A stretch of 64,000 nucleotides of DNA from Chitinivorax tropicus (lineage in GTDB: Bacteria; Pseudomonadota; Gammaproteobacteria; Burkholderiales; SCOH01), in the NCBI RefSeq assembly GCF_014202905.1, contig NZ_JACHHY010000001.1, positions 62,001-126,000 of the forward strand, in the 5' to 3' direction. The notes beneath the pieces are model-generated. The model was not told the origin of the DNA, did not search any database, and was given only the letters and a program-made list of their open reading frames with translations. Both the position numbers and the translations under genes were made by a program. How positions within the stretch are numbered: the stretch's first letter is position 1; every line of letters starts with the position of its first letter. Shown here one piece after another: positions 37,223 to 43,250 of this stretch.

Positions 37223-38377
37223 TCAGAACCGGTATTGCAGGCCCGCCGACAGCCAGTTGGCAGTCAGGCCGGTGGATTGTCGATAACGTGTCAAACCGGC
37301 GGTCAACTGCCAATCGGGGTGCACGCGCCAGTCGGTATTCAACGACACCGTATTGGCATTGAACCGGCTCAGCCGCTCATCGTTGCTGGCATAGCCGCTG
37401 AGCGAAAAGGCGGGTTCGGCGGCCTGCCAGGGGCGGTGGAAAAAGGCTGCGGTCTGGTGATAGCCCCGCCAGCTGGGCGAGACACGCCATGCCGGGGTCA
37501 CTTGCCAGGTCAGCTGGGCTTCGGCAGTGTGCGAACGGATTTCCCAGCTGTCACGGTAATAGCGATACGACAGCTGGCTGGCTACCGTCGGGTGCCACGC
37601 CTTCATCCACCGCAGCTTGACCCCGCCGCTGTCACGATTGCCAGGGCGACTGTCTGCTGCCAGATAAAGCGTATCGCCTTGCCGACGCAATACCGTCTGG
37701 TAATGGTTGGACAGAAAACCGTTGTCCCGTGCCGCAAAGGCGCGGGCTTCCAACAGGCTGTCCCGCGTCAGTACCCATTGCGCGCCCGCTGTCACACTGC
37801 TGACATCAAAGTGCTCGCGGGTCTGGCTGAAGTCATCGCGCAGAGCATCTGTTTCATTCCACTGCCGCGCCACGCCCATCAGCCATACCCAGTTGCGCTC
37901 CGCGTCCTGGTTGACGCGCGCCTCCAGTGAGACTTCCTTGCTGAGAAAGTCCTTCTCTTTGGAGTACGCCGCCCCCAGCGTCCACTCATCACGTCGGCCT
38001 GTCCGATAGGCCCAGCTGCCAGAGGCAGCCCGACGGGTGTCGGTCAGGGGAACTTTGCGCACTTGGTAGCGGCCATCTTGCGCCAGACCATACAGCTTTT
38101 CACCCTTCGCTGCCCGCTTGGCGTCATCAGGTGCGGCATATAGGGGTGATGCAGCCTGCCAGGCGGGTGTCGCACCAGAGATGGCGTCGTAGCTGGCATT
38201 GACGGTCAACGTGTGATCGGTGCCGATGTCGTGGCTGAGTTTGGCATGGGTGAAATCGACCGCAACCCGGTCATCGCCTTCCCGATAACGTGAATGTTGC
38301 AGATCAAAGGTATCCGCTGCCAGTGCTGCATCGGCCAGCATGGCTGCCGCAGAAAGAATCAATAAAGGTTTGCGCAT
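37223..38377 (-). CDS. DUF3570 protein, predicted flavinylated outer membrane barrel
   Basis: A 384-residue exported protein. A signal peptide (1-20, ending ALA) is followed by alternating polar/hydrophobic strands with many aromatic ends, finishing in GLQYRF. The C-terminal aromatic residue and strand pattern fit an outer membrane beta-barrel of the DUF3570 family. Residues 64-70 read DAISGAT, which matches the Dxx(S/T)GAT site that ApbE modifies with FMN; S67 would be excluded and T70 carries the flavin by analogy with NqrC-type sites. There is no cysteine in the protein. From memory, published genome mining named DUF3570 as an ApbE substrate family. The apbE gene starts 3 bases after its stop. 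The start at 38377 is chosen over a TTG at 38398. Confidence 0.9.
   Translation of the reverse strand: MRKPLLILSAAAMLADAALAADTFDLQHSRYREGDDRVAVDFTHAKLSHDIGTDHTLTVNASYDAISGATPAWQAASPLYAAPDDAKRAAKGEKLYGLAQDGRYQVRKVPLTDTRRAASGSWAYRTGRRDEWTLGAAYSKEKDFLSKEVSLEARVNQDAERNWVWLMGVARQWNETDALRDDFSQTREHFDVSSVTAGAQWVLTRDSLLEARAFAARDNGFLSNHYQTVLRRQGDTLYLAADSRPGNRDSGGVKLRWMKAWHPTVASQLSYRYYRDSWEIRSHTAEAQLTWQVTPAWRVSPSWRGYHQTAAFFHRPWQAAEPAFSLSGYASNDERLSRFNANTVSLNTDWRVHPDWQLTAGLTRYRQSTGLTANWLSAGLQYRF
38168..38188 (-). other. Codons of the predicted FMN-attachment motif DAISGAT
   Basis: Seven codons encoding D64-A-I-S-G-A-T70 of the DUF3570 protein. The pattern Dxx(S/T)GAT is the established ApbE target in NqrB, NqrC, RnfG and FMN-binding domains. 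T70 is the predicted acceptor of FMN through a phosphoester bond. Confidence 0.8.
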
Positions 38378-38382
38378 CGATC

Positions 38383-38607
38383 TCAGTTGCAGCCGCAACC
38401 GCCTCCCCCTACGCCATTGCCACCACGGCTGGCTTCCTTCGAGCTGAATACATGCTCATGCATCACGCCCGCCATCACATACGGCCCGCCTGCCTGCATA
38501 TCGTCTCGTGCCAGCTGGCCCTTTTCCCAGGGCTTGACCTGCGCGCAACCGGTATTCAGACAAACCACCGCCATACCCACTACCAACCAGACACGTCCGG
38601 CGCTCAC
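38383..38607 (-). CDS. DUF4266 small lipoprotein with CGC tail
   Basis: A 74-residue exported protein of the DUF4266 family. A hydrophobic N-terminus runs to C21 (NTGC, a weak lipobox). The mature part begins AQVKPWEKGQLAR, the family hallmark, and ends with a glycine run and CGCN (C71, C73). It starts with GTG overlapping the tlpA-like stop, and the DUF3570 start lies 5 bases past its own stop. DUF4266 genes usually accompany DUF3570 and a thioredoxin. The paired cysteines may bind a metal or be a thioredoxin substrate; that role is inferred. Confidence 0.88.
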   Translation of the reverse strand: MSAGRVWLVVGMAVVCLNTGCAQVKPWEKGQLARDDMQAGGPYVMAGVMHEHVFSSKEASRGGNGVGGGGCGCN

Positions 38608-39074
38608 GGCTTGGCCTCCAATGCTTGTTCGACAACCTTGTCCACATTGGGCATCGCTCCCGTCAGCACTTTGACCACTTTGCCCGCTTTGATGATGTAC
38701 AGGGCAGGCATGCCGATCGGTTTGAAGGCACTGATGATGTCCTGTTGCGGGTCATCCACCACCGGAAAGCTCAACGCACCCTTGGCCTTCATGTCCGCCT
38801 GGAAACGCTTGGCCAGCTGGGGGTCATCGTCCACATCCACGCCGACCAGCGCCATGCGCTGTGGCCCGAGGCGTTGATACAGGCGGGACAGCAGCGGCAT
38901 CTCATGCCGGCAGCTCTCACACCACGCCGCGAAAAAATCGACAACGACCGTCTGCTGATTACTGACCTGCAACCGAGACAACCAACGAGCATCTACCGTA
39001 TCGCCAACCTGATACGCCATCGCCCATGGCGACAGACACAACAGCGGCAAGACGCACCAACGAGAAACAGACAT
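38604..39074 (-). CDS. TlpA-like periplasmic thioredoxin
   Basis: A 156-residue thioredoxin-fold protein. A signal peptide (1-20, ending AMA) is followed by the active site WCESC with C52 and C55 in FFAAWCESCRHEMPL, and the cis-proline loop GMPALYII near residue 120. Such proteins reduce or isomerise disulfides in the periplasm. CAGGAGT lies ahead of the ATG. It overlaps the DUF4266 gene by four bases, so the CGC tail of DUF4266 or the Cys-rich DUF1566 lipoproteins are its likely clients. Confidence 0.92.
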   Translation of the reverse strand: MSVSRWCVLPLLCLSPWAMAYQVGDTVDARWLSRLQVSNQQTVVVDFFAAWCESCRHEMPLLSRLYQRLGPQRMALVGVDVDDDPQLAKRFQADMKAKGALSFPVVDDPQQDIISAFKPIGMPALYIIKAGKVVKVLTGAMPNVDKVVEQALEAKP

Positions 39075-39161
39075 GCACGACTCCTGAAGGGAATACCCTG
39101 CCCTGACGGTGCTTGCGGCGCCGTCAAAGCAGACTTGAAAAGGAAAAGGGAAATCAGCCGG

Positions 39162-40796
39162 CTAGGCTGGGGGATGGGCTCGCCAATCCAATCGATACCA
39201 CCGATTACCCCCTGCGACGATGTGCAATCGGTCGCCATGCAGCGCAAGCTGATTGATGGGGTCGGGCAGCCATGCGTCAGCCCGTAATTGGCCTGATCCC
39301 AAGTGATAGACCTGTACACGCTGATCGGGCAGCGAGACGGCCAGCCAGTCATGACTGATCGACCACTGCTGTGCCGCACCGGGCAGCCTAAGCTGGCGGA
39401 TCAGGCGGGGCTCAGCGCCCAGGGTGTGATACACGGAAATCTGCTGCCCCTCGACCACCACCGCCCAGTCACCCTGTGCTGCCATGCCGCTGGGCGCGGT
39501 AGCCAGCCGCCAGCCACTCAATGCCTGGCCATCCAGGCCAATGCGCAACAAGGACTGATCGTCCTGCGCCACCCACAACTCACGCGCCTGATTGGCCAGC
39601 GCCATATGCACAGGCTTGGCGGGCAGCGGCCAGCTCTGTTGCAGGGCCAGCTGCCCTGCATCCAGCTGCAGGATGCGCTTGCCAGGCCCATCCAGCGCCA
39701 GCAGCTGTCCCGCGCCTGCTCTGTAGACCACTTGCGAGATGCCGTCATTGACGCAGACTGGGGAACGGTCCAGCGCAATCTGGCTGCCCTGCTTGCTCAC
39801 CCCCCAGCGGAACACACCAAAGCTGGGCACCTCACCTGCGCTCAAGGCCCGGCAAGGTGTGGATTGAACGGTTGGCTTGGTGGCCGTCATCACGGCAAAC
39901 ACCACATGGGCGTCCGCACCAGCCACCAATTGACTCAACCCCTCAGACGGCGCAATGGGCTCATGCGTTGGAGTGGTGGGTGTCGAAGAGCCAGGCTGCG
40001 CGGGCGGCAACGGAACGGGCGGCTTGGGTGGCTGTGGGCGGGTGATGACCCCACTGGCACCACCCATGGCATGCATCATCGCCACCTCGCGACGCGGGCT
40101 GGGCAGTACATCCAATACCGTGTGCTGGCGATCAGCTGACAACAGTAGCAACCGATTGGGCTTGCTGGTGCCGACCAGTAGCTGCGAGCCCTGCCAGGCC
40201 ATGCTTGTCACCTGCTCGTCGCTGCCTGCCTTGGCGAACCCGGCCACCTCGACTGCATCACGCGCCATCGCTGGCATCCGCACCTCACTGGGACGACCAT
40301 TGGCCAGACTGGTGGCAGTCACTGCCAGCACCTGCTCCTGCAACCCCCATCCGGCCTGCGGCTTCAATACCACCTGCAATGCGGCTTCCAGCGTTGTGGA
40401 AGCAGGCCCCAAGCGAGCGGCCAGCTGTTGTTGCAATGTGGCTAACGGCAGGTCCGGTGATATCAACTGCATGGCGCGCAGCAAAGTGTGGTAGGCCGAG
40501 GGTGCCAACCCTGCTGGTGCAGCCAGCACGCTGAGCACTTCACCGGTTTCGGGGCTGATCTGCATCTGCAAACTTGGCCCTTGTCCAGATGCAGGCTCAG
40601 TGGCGTCGCAATGGAAATTGTCATTCGTATCGATGCAGCTGCGCTGAACAGGCTGTGGCGCCACGCTCACATTCGCCGTAGGTGATTTCTGCTCCCCACC
40701 GCCCCCACTGCCGCCCCCACCGCCGCAGCCGGTCATGGCCATCGCCACGGCCAAGGTCAGAGTGGAAAGCCTGCACAGAGAAAGATTGGTCACCAT
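39162..40796 (-). CDS. Lipoprotein with repeat (beta-propeller-like) C-terminal part
   Basis: A 544-residue lipoprotein; the lipid attachment cysteine is C24 (MTGC), followed by a glycine-rich linker. An EF-hand-like loop CxDxNxNxxCDxxEP at residues 54-68 has exactly the same spacing as one in the 1044-residue lipoprotein of this cluster. A helical region (80-160) is followed by about 350 residues of repeating short strands (for example LLLLSADRQHTVLDV, LLALDGPGKRILQLD, LLRIGLDGQALSGW) that look like blades of a propeller; the last blades end in RVQVYHLGSGQL and RLHIVAGGNRWYRL. It is the first gene behind two Fur-box matches. I do not know its function. Confidence 0.82.
   Translation of the reverse strand: MVTNLSLCRLSTLTLAVAMAMTGCGGGGGSGGGGEQKSPTANVSVAPQPVQRSCIDTNDNFHCDATEPASGQGPSLQMQISPETGEVLSVLAAPAGLAPSAYHTLLRAMQLISPDLPLATLQQQLAARLGPASTTLEAALQVVLKPQAGWGLQEQVLAVTATSLANGRPSEVRMPAMARDAVEVAGFAKAGSDEQVTSMAWQGSQLLVGTSKPNRLLLLSADRQHTVLDVLPSPRREVAMMHAMGGASGVITRPQPPKPPVPLPPAQPGSSTPTTPTHEPIAPSEGLSQLVAGADAHVVFAVMTATKPTVQSTPCRALSAGEVPSFGVFRWGVSKQGSQIALDRSPVCVNDGISQVVYRAGAGQLLALDGPGKRILQLDAGQLALQQSWPLPAKPVHMALANQARELWVAQDDQSLLRIGLDGQALSGWRLATAPSGMAAQGDWAVVVEGQQISVYHTLGAEPRLIRQLRLPGAAQQWSISHDWLAVSLPDQRVQVYHLGSGQLRADAWLPDPINQLALHGDRLHIVAGGNRWYRLDWRAHPPA
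40593..40637 (-). repeat. EF-hand-like loop shared with the 1044-residue lipoprotein (other copy 33789-33833)
   Basis: Both lipoproteins encode C-x-D-x-N-x-N-x-x-C-D-x-x-E-P shortly after the lipidated N-terminus. The D/N spacing suits calcium binding and the two cysteines could close a disulfide across the loop. The DNA copies differ, so this is a protein-level similarity. Confidence 0.7.
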
Positions 40797-40884
40797 CGCA
40801 CTCCATCTGGTATCAACTAAGGATCACCGAGGCATGCTGCTAGGCGCATCCACGGAATGGAGGCGAATTCTACTGTCAATTTTT

Positions 40885-40903
40885 AAGAATGAGAATAATT
40901 ATT
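40885..40903. promoter_or_regulatory. Fur-box match 1 (upstream of the flavin cluster)
   Basis: aagaatgagaataattatt agrees with the 19-base Fur consensus at 14 positions by my count. It lies 89 bases upstream of the ATG of the first gene of the cluster, in an AT-rich stretch that stands out from its GC-rich surroundings. Confidence 0.68.
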
Positions 40904-40978
40904 GTTAATTAATTTGCGCCAGATCAACGTACATATGCCTATCGTTGTTTGCAAATATTTGATTAATCTGATTTTCAT

Positions 40979-40997
40979 GTGAATGACAATCATTCTT
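40979..40997. promoter_or_regulatory. Fur-box match 2 (upstream of the flavin cluster)
   Basis: gtgaatgacaatcattctt also agrees with the 19-base Fur consensus at 14 positions by my count, including an unbroken AATCATT core. It is about 94 bases from match 1. The site lies between the minus-strand cluster and the plus-strand CWC/rph genes and could act on either side. Confidence 0.68.
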
Positions 40998-41147
40998 ATC
41001 CTGTGAGTTAGTCAGGCCAATAAAACTGTCGGTAACTGACAGGTGTATCATCCCAACCATGTCCCACGTCACCCATCATGCGATCCGCTGAGCGTGGTCA
41101 TCCTGCGTCCACCTCTTTATCCAATACACTGCACACAGGCCCCAGAC

Positions 41148-41384
41148 ATGCCAGCCGCCGAGGAAAACCAGCCGCCGCAAGGCAAACCATGCGCCACCTG
41201 CTGCCCTGCCTGTGGTAAAGCCAACCAATGCGCCATGGCTTTGGGTAAGTCGCCTGCATCCTGTTGGTGCATGACAGTTTCGCTGCATCCCGCCCTGTGC
41301 GCTGGGCTGAAAGTACAATTTCCGGTTGAGGCCTGTCTGTGTGAAGACTGCCTGAAAACCCGCACCCTGACGGCCTCGCCGTGA
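41148..41384 (+). CDS. Cysteine-rich CWC-family protein
   Basis: A small cytoplasmic protein of about 78 residues with nine or more cysteines in the CWC-family arrangement: [10 protein letters not shown] near the start, ASCWCMT in the middle and ACLCEDCL at the end. The pattern suggests one or two zinc sites. The start is uncertain; the ATG at 41148 gives a protein of family length, while an in-frame ATG at 41043 would add 35 residues unlike the family. The gene lies just upstream of rph on the same strand. Its function is unknown. Confidence 0.75.
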   Translation: MPAAEENQPPQGKPCATCCPACGKANQCAMALGKSPASCWCMTVSLHPALCAGLKVQFPVEACLCEDCLKTRTLTASP

Positions 41385-41437
41385 CAAGCGCTGCCCTTTT
41401 TCCTGATAATGGCGCTTTCCTTTCTGAAAGATCTCCG

Positions 41438-42154
41438 ATGCGACCCAGCCAACGTGAAACCCACCAATTACGCCCCGTTCGCCTGACCCGCCACTACACC
41501 AAGCATGCAGAAGGCTCAGTGCTGGTCGAGTTTGGCGAAACCAAAGTCATCTGCACTGTCAGCGTGGAAGAAAATGTCCCTCCCTTTCTGCGCGACAAGA
41601 ATCAGGGCTGGCTGACTGCGGAATACGGCATGCTGCCCCGCTCCACTCACAGCCGCATGAAGCGCGAAGCCGCCAGTGGCAAGCAATCCGGACGGACGCA
41701 GGAGATCCAGCGCCTGATTGGCCGCGCGTTACGCGCCGTGGTGGATCTGGACAAGCTGGGGCAGCGCACCCTGCATATCGACTGCGACGTGATCCAAGCT
41801 GATGGCGGCACACGCACCGCCAGTATCACTGGGGCATTTGTCGCGGTGCAGGATGCCGTTGCCAAGTTGATCGCCAGCGGTAAATTGACCCAGTCACCCA
41901 TCCGCGACCATGTGGCGGCGGTGTCGGTCGGGGTCTACCAAGGTGTGCCGGTGTTGGATCTCGACTATGTCGAAGACTCCGATTGTGAAACCGATATGAA
42001 TGTGGTGATGACTGGCGATGGTCGTTTTGTCGAAGTGCAAGGCACCGCCGAGGGTGAACCTTTCAGTCGCGAAGAGATGGACGCGCTGCTGGGCTTGGCC
42101 GAACAAGGCATCCGCGAGCTGATTGCATTGCAGAAAGCCACCTTGCTTGGTTGA
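41438..42154 (+). CDS. rph: Ribonuclease PH
   Basis: A 238-residue phosphorolytic 3'-5' exoribonuclease that trims tRNA 3' ends. It begins [14 protein letters not shown], the normal family start, and contains [12 protein letters not shown]-like VEENVPPF, the RNA-binding [19 protein letters not shown] stretch and the phosphate-binding active-site segment [21 protein letters not shown] start it at 41438 rather than 41381. The gene is convergent with the CDF transporter, with only 11 bases between the stops. In relatives it normally follows the PP2C gene directly; here it is 12.6 kb away. Confidence 0.96.
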   Translation: MRPSQRETHQLRPVRLTRHYTKHAEGSVLVEFGETKVICTVSVEENVPPFLRDKNQGWLTAEYGMLPRSTHSRMKREAASGKQSGRTQEIQRLIGRALRAVVDLDKLGQRTLHIDCDVIQADGGTRTASITGAFVAVQDAVAKLIASGKLTQSPIRDHVAAVSVGVYQGVPVLDLDYVEDSDCETDMNVVMTGDGRFVEVQGTAEGEPFSREEMDALLGLAEQGIRELIALQKATLLG

Positions 42155-42165
42155 ACGCTGGCGGG

Positions 42166-43056
42166 TCACCCCTGTCCATCAAGCTGATTGCCAGCCGGCT
42201 CGACATGGATCGTGACTGTCGATCGGCTCAATTGCCGCTCCAGCGCTTGTTCCAACGCATCGCACCAGGTATGGGCGGCGTCTACGGTGATGTCGCCCGG
42301 CACGCGGAGTTTGAACTCGATAAAGCGCTGCGCACCGGCCTTACGCGTTTTCAGGTCGGCAATGGTGGCCTGGGGCGGTTTGTTTGAGAGGAAGACTTGC
42401 TGGATTGCCGCCAAGTCGTCGGGCGGCAAGGTGGCATCCATCAAGCCATCAAGTGAACGTCGAAGCAGATCCACACCGGTCATCACGATATTCAAGGCCA
42501 CCAGGATGGCAATGATAGGGTCGAGAATCACCCAACTGGGCGGCGCAAACAACAGCACCGCCAGCCCGGCCACCACCCCGGCTGATGTCCAGACGTCGGT
42601 CAACAGATGATGGGCATCGGCCTCTAATGTGATGCTGTCATGCCGCTTGGCTGCACGCATCAACAACCATGCCACCCCCCCATTGACACCCGAGGCCACC
42701 AGCGAAAGCAGCAACCCGACCCCCAGGTCATTCACCGGCTCGGGGTGCCATAGCCGCTTGACCGCCTCATAGATGATGGTGAGCGCCGCCAGCAAGATCA
42801 GTCCGCCCTCTACCCCGCTGGAGAAATACTCAGCTTTGTCATGTCCGTATGGGTGCCCTTCATCCGCCGGAGTCGCCACCACCGTCAGTACGATCAATGC
42901 CACGATGGCCGCCGCCAAGTTGACGAATGACTCCATCGCATCGGAATACAGACTGACGGAGCCTGTCGCGAAATACGCGGCGAATTTCAATGCCAAGGTC
43001 AGCAAGGCTGCAAAGATCGACAGCAAAGCCATGCGCTGGGGGGCGGTCAGAGTCAT
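42166..43056 (-). CDS. Cation diffusion facilitator (CDF) metal exporter
   Basis: A 296-residue inner membrane proton-coupled metal(II) exporter. About six membrane helices come first, with metal-site residues in YSDAMESFVNL (helix 2) and LEADAHHLLTDVWTS (helix 5), and the family segment HPYGHDKAEYFSS between helices 2 and 3. A soluble C-terminal domain (about 205-296) ends in an RSTVTIHVEP strand. The helix 2 and 5 ligands (D and D/H) suit Zn, Fe, Cd or Mn; the metal cannot be fixed from this. The start at 43056 has GGAAA ahead; the longer frame overlaps comEC. Confidence 0.92.
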   Translation of the reverse strand: MTLTAPQRMALLSIFAALLTLALKFAAYFATGSVSLYSDAMESFVNLAAAIVALIVLTVVATPADEGHPYGHDKAEYFSSGVEGGLILLAALTIIYEAVKRLWHPEPVNDLGVGLLLSLVASGVNGGVAWLLMRAAKRHDSITLEADAHHLLTDVWTSAGVVAGLAVLLFAPPSWVILDPIIAILVALNIVMTGVDLLRRSLDGLMDATLPPDDLAAIQQVFLSNKPPQATIADLKTRKAGAQRFIEFKLRVPGDITVDAAHTWCDALEQALERQLSRSTVTIHVEPAGNQLDGQG

Positions 43057-43250
43057 CAGGCAGTTTCCGTGGTCAAAGGCAGGATGATAAGACATCTCTG
43101 CACCGGGCGGGTTCTGTATGGCTTGCAATCACGGTCGCAGCACCTACGATTCAGCATATCAGCACCGTGCCACCGCGCCACTACCCGTGTGATCGACATG
43201 ATCGCACGGCCTGTGCCAGCTGGCCCTGGCCTCTCCGGTACAAGCCGCCT

